From: a virus
Strand: one strand, 5' to 3'
DNA length: 45,361 bases
Virus record (IMG/VR): IMGVR_UViG_3300021962_000197
Span: 1-45,361 of that record
In this document: piece by piece, positions 1 through 6,941 of the stretch
Layout of the letters: each line of letters opens with the position of its first letter
Position numbering within the stretch: the first letter of the stretch is position 1
Program-made: the position numbers and the translations under genes
The notes under the pieces: model-generated
What the model was told of the DNA's origin: nothing
Database searches by the model: none
Seen by the model: the letters and a program-made list of their open reading frames with translations, nothing else

Positions 1-126
1 TGGCAACAAGCCAAAGAAATTGAGAAGTATGTAGCGCAGCAATATGCAGAATTTGCAATTGAATGTTACAGAAAAGAACTTCCCGTTCTTGAGTTTGATG
101 GATGGATTAACCACCTTAGACACTAA
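1..126 (+). CDS. hypothetical protein, C-terminal fragment
   Basis: The window opens inside this gene. Frame 1 is open from base 1 and stops at TAA 124-126, giving the last 41 residues, ending in DGWINHLRH. The fragment is helical and charged and shows no recognisable domain. The next gene starts 6 nt after the stop, so it belongs to the same tightly packed operon. The sequence around its stop (ACGAGAAATGAAA) recurs at the 354/351 gene junction. The function cannot be assigned from this tail. Confidence 0.6.
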   Translation, partial: WQQAKEIEKYVAQQYAEFAIECYRKELPVLEFDGWINHLRH

Positions 127-132
127 CGAGAA

Positions 133-354
133 ATGAAACAGAGCAGTATTGATTGGTTGTACAACAACCTTAAGTCACACTTTGAACACGATGGTGATTT
201 ACTTGAGGCTGTTAATATGAGCTTTGAACAAGCCAAAGCAATGCACAAGGATGAGATTGAGAATGCGTATTGGGATGGCGGACAATGGATTCCATCATCG
301 GGTTCTCAATGCGAGGAATACTACAATGAAACCTTTAACACCAACGAGAAATGA
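133..354 (+). CDS. small phage protein with C-terminal YYNETF motif, unknown function
   Basis: 73 residues. It begins MKQSSIDWL, followed by a helical segment (FEQAKAMHKDEIENAY, residues 31-46) and an EEYYNETF motif near the C-terminus. From memory, small proteins with this MKQ-S-x-x-WL start and YNETF end are common in Bacteroidetes phages and prophages, with no known function. It sits 6 nt after the preceding gene and overlaps the next by 4 nt (ATGA), so translation is probably coupled. No membrane segment or catalytic motif is visible. Confidence 0.75.
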   Translation: MKQSSIDWLYNNLKSHFEHDGDLLEAVNMSFEQAKAMHKDEIENAYWDGGQWIPSSGSQCEEYYNETFNTNEK

Positions 355-617
355 AAAAGGATAAAATAGAGGTTAGAAATAGAAAATCAGCATTCGTTGA
401 ACTAAAAGATTTTTGCACCTTTTCAACAGGTGAACGAAAGGATAAAGGTGATTTTTTGGAAGTTACCGAATGGACTAATGGTGAGGGTTATGATATTCAT
501 ATTTCAGATGTAAATGGTGAGAAGCAATTCCAACTAACTTGGGGTCAGATGGAAGCCCTATTCAAATGTGTGAAATCTATGGATGAATCATTTGGTGAAG
601 AGGAAGATAAAAAATGA
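351..617 (+). CDS. hypothetical protein
   Basis: 88 residues, acidic at the C-terminus (ESFGEEEDKK). The central part alternates short beta-type segments (FLEVTEWTNGEGYDIHIS) with a helical C-terminal third. It looks like a small single-domain alpha/beta protein. The ATG overlaps the upstream stop by 4 nt and the gene overlaps the next by 4 nt, so it is one member of a co-translated run of small early genes. I do not recognise the family. Confidence 0.7.
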   Translation: MKKDKIEVRNRKSAFVELKDFCTFSTGERKDKGDFLEVTEWTNGEGYDIHISDVNGEKQFQLTWGQMEALFKCVKSMDESFGEEEDKK

Positions 618-877
618 ACTACCGATACGACATCAATCAATTCTATTGGGATAAGGAGGCAAACCATTTCTTTGCACGAAGGTCCACCCTATGGAATTAT
701 GACTACGATGCCGCTACCATACCCTTCTTAAATGGAAGGTCGCAGTTTTATATTGTCAATCCATCCACCGGAGGGAATCGCAGATTCCGTTTTTCACACG
801 AAAAAATTTTTAAAAGTGACACGGTGTGGTACTTCAAGTCGGAGGATGGGATTGGAGTCGAAATCTTAATTGACTGA
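614..877 (+). CDS. hypothetical protein
   Basis: 87 residues, rich in aromatic residues (Tyr, Phe, Trp) and with predicted beta character, for example the run RSQFYIVNP and the segment RRFRFSHEKIF. It has no transmembrane segment and no recognised motif. It overlaps its upstream neighbour by 4 nt and ends 4 nt before the ATG of the next gene. It is probably a small soluble protein of the early operon; function unknown. Confidence 0.7.
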   Translation: MNYRYDINQFYWDKEANHFFARRSTLWNYDYDAATIPFLNGRSQFYIVNPSTGGNRRFRFSHEKIFKSDTVWYFKSEDGIGVEILID

Positions 878-881
878 TACT

Positions 882-1094
882 ATGGTATTTAGAAGTGGAA
901 AGTATCAAGGATATACTATCGAGGAAGTTCAACGAATCGCTCCGTGGTATATTCAATGGGTTAAGGAGAACCGACCTGAAATGTTGAAAGAACACACCCC
1001 AAAGAAAAAGGTGGTACGAGTTCACGAGGATGATGACATTCCGACCCACTCCTATAAGAACATCAGACCGGCAACATTAGATGAAGCATTTTAA
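882..1094 (+). CDS. ExoX-like C-terminal (DUF3820-type) small protein
   Basis: 70 residues from ATG 882. An in-frame TTG at 870 would add four residues but overlaps the previous gene, and the ATG is the better start. Residues 3-25 (SGKYQGYTIEEVQRIAPWYI then QWVKEN) follow the pattern F-GKY-G-T-EEV-x-x-PxYLxWLxxN. That pattern is typical of the small domain at the C-terminus of exonuclease X and of stand-alone DUF3820-like phage proteins. The stand-alone form has no nuclease active site, so a role in DNA binding or metabolism is inference only. It lies directly before the dCMP deaminase gene. Confidence 0.55.
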   Translation: MVFRSGKYQGYTIEEVQRIAPWYIQWVKENRPEMLKEHTPKKKVVRVHEDDDIPTHSYKNIRPATLDEAF

Positions 1095-1097
1095 GTT

Positions 1098-1538
1098 ATG
1101 AATTGGATTGAATATTTTAGAGGGATTGCCCACCAAGTCAAATTGAAGTCCAAAGACATCCGTACTCAAATCGGTGCGGTCATTGTCGGCCACGACCACG
1201 AGATTCTCTCTACGGGCTACAACTCGTTCCCTCGTGGAATCAACGACCTACGGAACGAACGACAAGAACGACCCGAAAAGTATTATTGGTTTGAACACGC
1301 AGAACGGAACGCCATCTACAATGCGGCTCGTATTGGAGTATCACTAAAGGATTCTACTATGTACCTCACTTGTGGAATGTGTTGTACGGATTGTACACGA
1401 GGGATTATCAACGCAGGAATCAAGAAGGTATATCTTGAAAGAGACGGCGGTGCTAAGGGTGAGATGTGGAGTGAACACGCAATCCGTTCCGAACAAATGT
1501 TTAAGGAAGCGGGTGTGGATGTTCACTACTATGAGTAG
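1098..1538 (+). CDS. deoxycytidylate (dCMP) deaminase
   Basis: 146 residues, a normal length for phage dCMP deaminases. The zinc cytidine-deaminase signature is visible: HAE at residues 67-69 (His zinc ligand, Glu proton shuttle) and Cys96-x-x-Cys99 (CTDC) as the other two ligands. The usual Pro before the first Cys is replaced by Cys95. The enzyme converts dCMP to dUMP, the substrate for the thymidylate synthase encoded at 5.6 kb, so the two genes together form a phage dTMP supply route. The codons are C-ending rich, unlike most neighbours. A free ATP/CTP deaminase family member is less likely given the HAERNAI motif. Confidence 0.93.
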   Translation: MNWIEYFRGIAHQVKLKSKDIRTQIGAVIVGHDHEILSTGYNSFPRGINDLRNERQERPEKYYWFEHAERNAIYNAARIGVSLKDSTMYLTCGMCCTDCTRGIINAGIKKVYLERDGGAKGEMWSEHAIRSEQMFKEAGVDVHYYE

Positions 1539-1539
1539 A

Positions 1540-1580
1540 TTGTTAATAACTTGTTGAAAACTTAACAATTTAATAACATT
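1540..1580 (+). repeat. tandem 11-mers TTGTTRAWAAC plus TTAACA half-sites upstream of a class A promoter
   Basis: TTGTTAATAAC (1540-1550) and TTGTTGAAAAC (1551-1561) lie in tandem with exact 11-bp spacing. They are followed directly by TTAACAATTTAATAACATT (1562-1580), two further TTAACA/TAACAT half-sites. The 11-bp phasing puts all copies on one DNA face. The 11-mers also resemble degenerate DnaA boxes (reverse complement near TTATCAACA). They could be activator sites for the promoter just downstream or initiator-type boxes. Confidence 0.5.
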
Positions 1581-1586
1581 AGAAAT

Positions 1587-1617
1587 TTGGATATATAAAA
1601 GGTTCTTACTATCTTTA
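1587..1617 (+). promoter_or_regulatory. class A Bacteroidetes-type promoter
   Basis: TTG at 1587-1589, exactly 20 nt, then TATCTTTA at 1610-1617, matching the Bacteroidetes -33/-7 pattern TTG / TAnnTTTG with A for the final G. It drives the LPD29-like gene starting at 1638. Six sister copies in the window have the same N20 spacing; most share the TTAACA repeats. Confidence 0.75.
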
Positions 1618-1637
1618 CACTGTAATCAATGAGAGAT

Positions 1638-2222
1638 ATGAAAAACAATCAGAAAATCCAAATCGCCCTCGGTGGGGAAATCTACGAGGTGTCTAACAAG
1701 TGTGTCCGTAACTACTCTTCTTGGAGTGGTAAACAAGGTAAGTACATTTACATCTCCCACGCCGACGCCGGGTCGTTGGTTCGCCAGTTTGTCAAGAAGA
1801 AGTTCAAAGGTGAGGATGTGATTGTCCGTGTGAGTTCTTCATCCTTTAGTGGTGGTAACTCACTCGATGTCTATGTCCACAACTCTATCGGTGCTCCGGT
1901 TGAGAAACACATCTTCGAACAAATCTCGAACTTTGCCAATCAATGGGAGTACGGAAAGTTCAACGGAATGTACGACATCTACGAGTCCTACGAAGCGAGT
2001 GGTGCTGTGTCTGACAACGGAAACGAGATTCAAGCCGGTGTCAAGTATGTTCATTGTAACAACCGAAGTCGTTTCGGAACTATGGAAGGCCTTCTCTACG
2101 AAGTGTTAGTTGAGGGTCGTGAGTTCGGTGAGGCTGCTAAATACTACACCGATAGTCAAGGTAAGAAAGCCAAGGTTGCTGCCGAGAACTTCTTGAAGAG
2201 TTGGGAAGGTCGTAAGATTTAA
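1638..2222 (+). CDS. LPD29-like domain protein
   Basis: 194 residues from ATG 1638. An in-frame ATG at 1629 lies inside the AATGAGAG leader conserved after other class A promoters, so the second ATG is preferred. Residues about 36-75 carry the pattern YISHADAGSLVR, then a KKKF-G segment, then a VRVSSSSFSGGNSLDV-type strand. Farther on come FNGMYDIYESYE and GVKYVHCNNR. This order matches the large polyvalent protein-associated domain 29 (LPD29), found in phage and mobile-element proteins and of unknown biochemical role. C-ending codons dominate, suggesting high early expression. The stop codon overlaps the TTAACA element of the next promoter. Confidence 0.6.
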   Translation: MKNNQKIQIALGGEIYEVSNKCVRNYSSWSGKQGKYIYISHADAGSLVRQFVKKKFKGEDVIVRVSSSSFSGGNSLDVYVHNSIGAPVEKHIFEQISNFANQWEYGKFNGMYDIYESYEASGAVSDNGNEIQAGVKYVHCNNRSRFGTMEGLLYEVLVEGREFGEAAKYYTDSQGKKAKVAAENFLKSWEGRKI

Positions 2223-2237
2223 CAATTTGATAACATT

Positions 2238-2263
2238 GGGGACTTGTTTAAGTCCCCTCTTTG
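2238..2263 (+). terminator. intrinsic terminator fused to the next promoter
   Basis: Perfect 8-bp stem GGGGACTT (2238-2245) / AAGTCCCC (2250-2257) with a GTTT loop, followed by the T-rich stretch TCTTTGTATT. It ends the LPD29-like transcript. The TTG of the following promoter (2244-2246) uses the top of the stem and the first loop base. Confidence 0.75.
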
Positions 2264-2274
2264 TATTATCTTTA
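2244..2274 (+). promoter_or_regulatory. class A promoter overlapping a terminator hairpin
   Basis: TTG 2244-2246, N20, TATCTTTA 2267-2274. TTAACA and ATAACATT half-sites (about 2219-2237) precede it, the first overlapping the upstream stop codon. It drives the gene at 2298. Confidence 0.75.
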
Positions 2275-2297
2275 CATAGTAATAAGAGAGATAAGTT

Positions 2298-2630
2298 ATG
2301 ATGTTTCAAAATTCACTTCCAGTCAACTCCATCGAGGAGTTCCAAGACCAACTTCAAAATCAGTTGGGCGAGTATTACTCAAAACACCTTTCGGGCTTGA
2401 ATGTCCCACGAGTCAAAATCAACAAAGGTAGTAAATTCTACAAAATCATAATTGATAGTTCGGTGTGGGGTTTCATCGCCCGAATCCCTATGATTCACAA
2501 GGGTGTTCAAATTAACAAAGGTGACTTGATGAAAGCTGCCGGATGGAACGCTGCTGCGAAACACTCTCGTGGTAATGTGATTGATGGAACTGCTCAATAC
2601 GGACCTTATGGACCTACTTACTTAAATTAA
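2298..2630 (+). CDS. hypothetical phage protein (GDLMKAAGWN / YGPYGPTYL motifs)
   Basis: 110 residues; ATG 2298 is immediately followed by a second ATG at 2301 that could also serve. The C-terminal half carries KGVQINKGDLMKAAGWNAAA, KHSRGNVIDG and YGPYGPTYL. I remember this combination from uncharacterised proteins of tailed phages, without known function. It is expressed from its own class A promoter with a leader similar to the other class A genes. It is probably soluble, with no membrane segment or catalytic motif evident. Confidence 0.7.
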   Translation: MMFQNSLPVNSIEEFQDQLQNQLGEYYSKHLSGLNVPRVKINKGSKFYKIIIDSSVWGFIARIPMIHKGVQINKGDLMKAAGWNAAAKHSRGNVIDGTAQYGPYGPTYLN

Positions 2631-2643
2631 AAATTGAAATAAA

Positions 2644-2880
2644 ATGATGATTGACTTAAATCAAGAAATGGCTTGGATTACTTTCTTCAACGATGGTTGG
2701 GAAAAGAAATGGTATCCTATTTTAGACCCTATCACAGGTCAACAATTGGCATTTGATGACACCATTATGGACCGGTGTCGTGAACAATACAATGGTCGTG
2801 ATGGTCGTGGGTGGACTTACTTTGGAATTGCCCAAACCAGTCAAATGATTTTGGGTAACGCAGTACGAGATAATTTGTAA
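2644..2880 (+). CDS. hypothetical protein
   Basis: 78 residues, aromatic rich (WITFFNDGWEKKWY near the N-terminus). It starts 13 nt after the previous stop and ends 1 nt before the next ATG, so it is co-transcribed with the 2298 gene. No domain is recognised. Confidence 0.65.
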   Translation: MMIDLNQEMAWITFFNDGWEKKWYPILDPITGQQLAFDDTIMDRCREQYNGRDGRGWTYFGIAQTSQMILGNAVRDNL

Positions 2881-2881
2881 T

Positions 2882-3373
2882 ATGAGATTAGACCGAATCA
2901 AAGAACTACTTTTAGAAATCGACACCATTTGTAAAGAGGATGGTATTGGTGATATATTTTCATACTCCAAAGTAAAGGAGGTTTTGATGGCGGCTCAATT
3001 GGGTCATATTGTATGTTCGGAGTTCTCTGGCGCAGATGGTATCGAACAAGATGGTAATGGTGCTGAATATAAGTCCACTATTGGTAAACGAATTACCGGC
3101 ACCTATAATGGTATTTCCGTTCAATCTACTTGGGAATCACAAGTGGAGTATTTGAAGAGGGATAAGATTGGTAAATATCCAAATCACTACTTCGCACGAT
3201 TTGATGGTAGTGTTATCGCCGAGTTGTGGAAGATGTCTTCAGATGATGTTCTGAAATGTCTAACTCCCAAACTCAAACGGGCATACCATTCCGTTGGTAA
3301 CAAGAAAGACCCACGATTGGGTGCAAGTATCTCTATGTCCGAGATTAAAAAGTTTGGAACTCAATTAATTTGA
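2882..3373 (+). CDS. possible PD-(D/E)xK restriction-endonuclease-fold protein
   Basis: 163 residues. A helical N-terminus (KEVLMAAQLGHIVCSEF, residues 31-47) is followed by an acidic patch and then the strand GNGAEYKST (about 59-67). A short strand follows, then YPNHYFARFDGSVIAELW (about 98-115). The arrangement D...(E)-x-K in EYK after a GADGIE turn, then a FARFD strand, is reminiscent of small type II restriction-type nucleases, but the assignment rests on motif layout only. No methyltransferase partner is adjacent. If it is a nuclease, host DNA degradation would be a plausible role; alternatively it is simply an uncharacterised phage protein. Confidence 0.4.
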   Translation: MRLDRIKELLLEIDTICKEDGIGDIFSYSKVKEVLMAAQLGHIVCSEFSGADGIEQDGNGAEYKSTIGKRITGTYNGISVQSTWESQVEYLKRDKIGKYPNHYFARFDGSVIAELWKMSSDDVLKCLTPKLKRAYHSVGNKKDPRLGASISMSEIKKFGTQLI

Positions 3374-3374
3374 T

Positions 3375-3405
3375 TTGTAAATGTCAATTATTTTTTGTAT
3401 ATTTG
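3375..3405 (+). promoter_or_regulatory. class B Bacteroidetes-type promoter
   Basis: TTG 3375-3377, N20, TATATTTG 3398-3405, with the TTTTG extension before the -7 box shared by the class B copies. It starts the operon running from 3428 to about 6755. Confidence 0.75.
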
Positions 3406-3427
3406 TATAGGTATAAATGGAGGACTC

Positions 3428-3607
3428 GTGGAACAAGAACCAAACAATCGTAAAAACGCTCTCGCGTGGTGGAGGAGTATGTCGTTGGATGACCAGTATG
3501 ATTGGTCTAAACGAGTGTACCCTACCTGGCATTTTAACCTTGTATCCGCATCATCTTCAATGATTGAAAGAATCTATAATCGTTATAAAAATGAAACACG
3601 AATATAA
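3428..3607 (+). CDS. small hypothetical protein, GTG start
   Basis: 59 residues. The frame is open upstream, but the only sensible start is GTG 3428, placed 4 nt after a strong Shine-Dalgarno-like TGGAGGA (3418-3424). That is rare in this window, where most starts lack such a sequence. Any earlier start would lie inside the promoter at 3398-3405. The product carries KNALAWWRSMSLDDQYDW and has no recognised domain. It is the first gene of the class B operon and overlaps the next gene by 17 nt. Confidence 0.65.
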   Translation: MEQEPNNRKNALAWWRSMSLDDQYDWSKRVYPTWHFNLVSASSSMIERIYNRYKNETRI

Positions 3608-3977
3608 AAATCGCTATGGTGATGTATTCACCTTTACTCCCACCGAAGATGGTAACATTCTTTGGGAAGGAAACTTTAAGTATCACCGAACTGGTTATCC
3701 AAATGTGTACACGGATGCGTACAATGAATACCTAAAAGATGGTGGTGAATTGTCTATGAAAGAATTCATCAAAGAAGTCCATCATTACGATGGCACTACA
3801 TTCCAACCATCTGAAATTGGTAAGATGTATCGTGAGTTGGTGTACTCTGATTTGGATACTATTGATATGGTAGACCCATCCGGCGGACCATACTTAACAC
3901 GAGGTATGGAATTCCAAGGCAAAGTAATTGACCGATTTGAATCGGTGGAGTCCGGCTATAAAATCATTTGTCAATGA
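3591..3977 (+). CDS. hypothetical protein
   Basis: 128 residues from ATG 3591, which overlaps the preceding gene's end by 17 nt; an upstream in-frame TTG is less likely. The N-terminal part has a beta pattern (YKNRYGDVFTFTPTEDGNIL) and the middle has acidic helices. It overlaps the next gene by 4 nt. No family is recognised and no membrane segment is present. Confidence 0.7.
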   Translation: MKHEYKNRYGDVFTFTPTEDGNILWEGNFKYHRTGYPNVYTDAYNEYLKDGGELSMKEFIKEVHHYDGTTFQPSEIGKMYRELVYSDLDTIDMVDPSGGPYLTRGMEFQGKVIDRFESVESGYKIICQ

Positions 3978-4597
3978 GGACTAAATTTGAAATAAAAGAC
4001 AATAGACCATTCAGCGAAAAATCTAAATCATTCGTACAAAGTATGTTGTTTTGGAGAGGTCGTAAAAAAGGTATAATTCATACTCGTTATTTGGAGTGGG
4101 GTGATTTCCGTTATATCTTCTTTCCAACTAAATTGGAACGATACGGATACTTGGGTATTACCTTCTATAATGAAGATAGTGAATCATACAAGGCGATATA
4201 CCCATTAGTTCTTGCTATGGACTACGAAGCAAAACCTCACTGGTGTCCTCGTTGGTTCTTACGATTCTTACATATCTTTGGGAATGATAAAAGTATTGTA
4301 CGAGTTCGTAATCGGACTTTACATAACTTACATCGTAAACTAACCAAAGGCATCCAGTTCTGGGATTGGAAAACTAAATGGTCTCATTATGATTTAAGAA
4401 TCAGTATTTCGGGACCCGAACACCTTCAAAACCTTGCCGATGATATTGAACACGGATTTTATTCTCGTGGAAGACAAAAAGAGTTAGTAGAGCAAATTAA
4501 AAAGATAGACCCTAATGCTAGTATTATTTGGGGTAGTATTGACCGATTTGAAAAACAATTGGAGGAATTAGAAAATGAGCAAGCTAAAACAAAATAA
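3974..4597 (+). CDS. conserved hypothetical phage protein
   Basis: 207 residues from ATG 3974 (ATGA overlap with the previous stop). It has many Arg, Trp and Tyr residues. Recognisable segments include HWCPRWFLRFLHIFGND (about 90-106), RVRNRTLHNLHRKLTKGI and KWSHYDLRISISGPEHLQ. I recall similar uncharacterised proteins in marine T4-like phages, but no function. The C-terminus is charged and coiled-coil-like (EKQLEELENEQAK). It overlaps the next gene by 23 nt. Confidence 0.75.
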   Translation: MRTKFEIKDNRPFSEKSKSFVQSMLFWRGRKKGIIHTRYLEWGDFRYIFFPTKLERYGYLGITFYNEDSESYKAIYPLVLAMDYEAKPHWCPRWFLRFLHIFGNDKSIVRVRNRTLHNLHRKLTKGIQFWDWKTKWSHYDLRISISGPEHLQNLADDIEHGFYSRGRQKELVEQIKKIDPNASIIWGSIDRFEKQLEELENEQAKTK

Positions 4598-4919
4598 AAT
4601 CCCAATGACATTAGAAGAAAATGTCTTGAAGGTTGCCCTTGAACAAGGTGTAATTGAAAACGAATTCAATTGGAAGTTGGTCCGTGAACACGATGGTCAT
4701 ACCGCTCAATCCAAAGCAATAAAATGGTTGGAGTGGAATGAAGAGGGTCGGTATAAAGCTGACCATCAAGAACCCGCTATTGGCCGTTCATTACTTATGT
4801 CACCATTTAATATGTATTTTACTTGGCAAACAACAGATATTACAGAAATCGTGGAGGAGCGAGAGGATTATATTAAATTTAACACATTAAATAGCACATA
4901 CGAATTATGGAAAATCTAA
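4575..4919 (+). CDS. hypothetical protein
   Basis: 114 residues, starting 23 nt inside the end of the previous gene. The middle portion (HTAQSKAIKWLEWNEEGRYK) is helical. The end (EDYIKFNTLNSTYELWKI) looks like two beta strands. The gene overlaps the following one by 13 nt, continuing the translationally coupled chain. I do not recognise the family. Confidence 0.7.
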   Translation: MSKLKQNKIPMTLEENVLKVALEQGVIENEFNWKLVREHDGHTAQSKAIKWLEWNEEGRYKADHQEPAIGRSLLMSPFNMYFTWQTTDITEIVEEREDYIKFNTLNSTYELWKI

Positions 4920-5179
4920 TTACAGAAAAAGACCTAATCGAATTTGGTTTCGAACGAAATGATGTAACCGCTGAAGAGAGCGGTGCTGACAATGACTTTT
5001 ATTATTACACTCTTGACATTAAAGATTTTTGTTTAATGAGTAGAGCTAATGATGAGCAAGTTGAAAACGATAGTTGGAATGTTTACATCTTTGACTATTT
5101 AGGATTTGAATTCACCCAGGTTGAACAAGTAGCAGGTATTATTAACGCATTAAAGGTGGGGCTTAAAAACAATGGCTAA
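4907..5179 (+). CDS. hypothetical acidic protein
   Basis: 90 residues, acidic. The N-terminal helix is ENLITEKDLIEFGFERN, followed by strands YYYTLDIKDFCLMS and WNVYIFDYLG and a C-terminal helix. It looks like a small alpha/beta domain. It overlaps both neighbours (13 nt and 8 nt). No function can be assigned. Confidence 0.7.
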   Translation: MENLITEKDLIEFGFERNDVTAEESGADNDFYYYTLDIKDFCLMSRANDEQVENDSWNVYIFDYLGFEFTQVEQVAGIINALKVGLKNNG

Positions 5180-5501
5180 GCGATTAAGTCGAGAAGAGAA
5201 AAAACAAAAGGCGGTTAAAGACATCATTAACAAGATGTTTGAAATCGCAGGATACGAGGTCACCTATGATGATATTGTAGGTGTGGATAAATGGTTTCAA
5301 AAATATACAATGACTGTTGAACAATCCGAGGAGTGGAAACTATGGGGTAAAAAATACCTAATGAAAGAACTCCGAATGTATGCTAAATCAGCAGAACGAG
5401 AAATGTTATGGGTTAACTTACAATGGGGACTAACCTATTCTAATTGGGATAGTTATAATAAACCGAATAAACAATCTGATGATGAAAAAGATTTGGATTA
5501 A
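5172..5501 (+). CDS. hypothetical protein
   Basis: 109 residues, strongly helical. The N-terminus is lysine rich (MAKRLSREEKKQKAVKDIIN). Tryptophans are spread through the C-terminal half (SEEWKLWGKK, MLWVNLQWGLTYSNW). The acidic tail is DDEKDLD. It overlaps the previous gene by 8 nt, and its last 20 nt overlap a 35-codon gene in another frame. Function unknown. Confidence 0.7.
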   Translation: MAKRLSREEKKQKAVKDIINKMFEIAGYEVTYDDIVGVDKWFQKYTMTVEQSEEWKLWGKKYLMKELRMYAKSAEREMLWVNLQWGLTYSNWDSYNKPNKQSDDEKDLD

Positions 5502-5589
5502 AATCAAAGAGATTTATAACTACCTTGGGTGGTTAGAACAAGAACGAATCAAAGCAATGATTCATTGTGGAAGACCTACATCTATCTAA
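5482..5589 (+). CDS. very small hypothetical protein
   Basis: 35 residues (MKKIWIKIKEIYNYLGWLEQ then ERIKAMIHCGRPTSI). It starts 20 nt inside the previous gene and ends 1 nt before the thyA ATG, filling the gap exactly, as real genes in this operon do. It is basic and amphipathic helical. Evidence is limited to position and the start/stop fit. Confidence 0.45.
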   Translation: MKKIWIKIKEIYNYLGWLEQERIKAMIHCGRPTSI

Positions 5590-5590
5590 T

Positions 5591-6481
5591 ATGAATAAAT
5601 TAGACCAACAATATATAAACCTCCTCAAGGACATTTTGGAGAACGGAGTAGAGAAGGCTGACCGAACGGGCACAGGCACCATCTCCGTATTCGGAAGACA
5701 ATTCCGACACGATATGTCAGAGGGGTTTCCTCTACTCACTACCAAGAAAATGGCGGTGAAGTCAATGATGACCGAACTGAAGTGGTTCTTAAAAGGAGAT
5801 ACCAACATCAAGTATTTGGTTGATAACGGATGTAATATTTGGAATGGAGATGCCTATAAGAATTATGCATCTAAAACTCGTGCTCGTAAAACAATCAATG
5901 GGTTTATCAACGAAATCAAAACCAATGATGAGTTTGCAAAACAATGGGGTGAGTTAGGTCCAATTTATGGAGCGCAGTGGAGAGCGTGGGAATCTTCCGA
6001 TTTAGCCGGAGGAGTGATTGACCAAATCAAACACTTGATTCACCAACTAAAAAATAACCCAGATAGTAGACGCCTGATGGTAAATGCTTGGAATGTAGAT
6101 GCTCTCGAATATATGGTACTCCCGCCCTGTCACTACGGATTCCAATGTTATGTATCTGAAGGTCGACTTTCTCTGATGTGGAATCAGAGGTCAGTTGATA
6201 CTTTCTTGGGTTTACCCTTTAACATTGCAAGTTACGGAACATTACTCCTACTCCTATGTGAGGAAACTGGTCTACAACCCGGAGAGTTGATTGGTAATCT
6301 TGGCGATGTTCACTTATACACAAACCACATTGAACAAGCCAAAGAACAAATGTCACGAGAGGGTGCTCAATCTCTACCTGATATTGTTCTAAATAATGTG
6401 GATATTTTAAATGGTGAGTTTGATTATATGATTCTTGGATACGAATCACACCCACCTATCTTTGCACCTCTATCAAACTAA
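5591..6481 (+). CDS. thyA: thymidylate synthase (ThyA type)
   Basis: 296 residues from ATG 5591; an in-frame GTG at 5567 would extend into the previous gene. All hallmark ThyA motifs are visible: RTGTGT at 25-30, ArgArg at 160-161, LPPCHYGFQ with the catalytic Cys180, QRSVD at 199-203, PFNIASYG at 209-216 and GDVHLYTNH at 238-246. It methylates dUMP to dTMP using methylene-tetrahydrofolate. Together with the dCMP deaminase at 1.1 kb it gives the phage a route from dCMP to dTMP. The length is slightly above E. coli ThyA (264), with an insertion around residues 95-125. There is no ThyX-type motif. Confidence 0.97.
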   Translation: MNKLDQQYINLLKDILENGVEKADRTGTGTISVFGRQFRHDMSEGFPLLTTKKMAVKSMMTELKWFLKGDTNIKYLVDNGCNIWNGDAYKNYASKTRARKTINGFINEIKTNDEFAKQWGELGPIYGAQWRAWESSDLAGGVIDQIKHLIHQLKNNPDSRRLMVNAWNVDALEYMVLPPCHYGFQCYVSEGRLSLMWNQRSVDTFLGLPFNIASYGTLLLLLCEETGLQPGELIGNLGDVHLYTNHIEQAKEQMSREGAQSLPDIVLNNVDILNGEFDYMILGYESHPPIFAPLSN

Positions 6482-6482
6482 T

Positions 6483-6755
6483 ATGGACTACGACAAATTT
6501 AATAGATTACAATATCTCCTATACCAACGAGATATCCTAACCGACATTTCAGCTATCCTCTATGGAGATGACTTTGTAGAACATCCAAAATTTTGGGGTT
6601 CGGTTACGGAAAAACAAATGGCGGATGTTGTAGAAGAAATGGTTGATATGGGATGGGAAGAAACATACGATGATGAAATCAGAAATGAAGCTGATAGAAT
6701 CTTCCGAAAGTTTTTTGGAAATTTACCAGATGAGGATTTGGATAATTTAAATTAA
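6483..6755 (+). CDS. hypothetical acidic protein
   Basis: 90 residues from ATG 6483, 1 nt after the thyA stop. It is helical and acidic and ends NLPDEDLDNLN. The last codons overlap the -33 element of the next promoter (TTGGAT encodes part of DLDN). It is the last gene of the operon that started at 3428. No family is recognised. Confidence 0.7.
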   Translation: MDYDKFNRLQYLLYQRDILTDISAILYGDDFVEHPKFWGSVTEKQMADVVEEMVDMGWEETYDDEIRNEADRIFRKFFGNLPDEDLDNLN

Positions 6756-6768
6756 TTTTGTATATTTG
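6738..6768 (+). promoter_or_regulatory. class B promoter overlapping the upstream gene's end
   Basis: TTG 6738-6740 (TTGGAT), N20, TATATTTG 6761-6768. The next ATG is at 6774, so the predicted transcript would have only about a 2-nt leader. Confidence 0.75.
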
Positions 6769-6773
6769 CAACT

Positions 6774-6941
6774 ATGAAACGAATTTTAGACAAGTGGGAT
6801 AAGTTCCGATTGGGTCATAAACTACATCAACTACAAAAGCGGTACAAACGAGCCCGTTTAAATGGTTATGAAGATAAAGCCCAAATGTATAAAAGGCGTA
6901 TCGATGAGATTACTGACAAATTAAGAAACATTAAACAATGA
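6774..6941 (+). CDS. small basic helical protein
   Basis: 55 residues, highly basic (many Lys/Arg; for example QKRYKRARLN at 21-30). It is predicted to be an almost continuous amphipathic helix or helix pair. Its ATG lies about 5 nt after the -7 box, so it would be translated from a nearly leaderless message. The gene overlaps the next by 4 nt. It could bind nucleic acid, but that is inference from charge only. Confidence 0.6.
   Translation: MKRILDKWDKFRLGHKLHQLQKRYKRARLNGYEDKAQMYKRRIDEITDKLRNIKQ

Noticed and set aside
122-356. Duplicated ACGAGAAATGAAA junction (122-138 and 340-356)
   Set aside because: A 13-nt repeat at two gene starts; the flanking proteins are not obviously duplicated, so chance or short recombination is enough.
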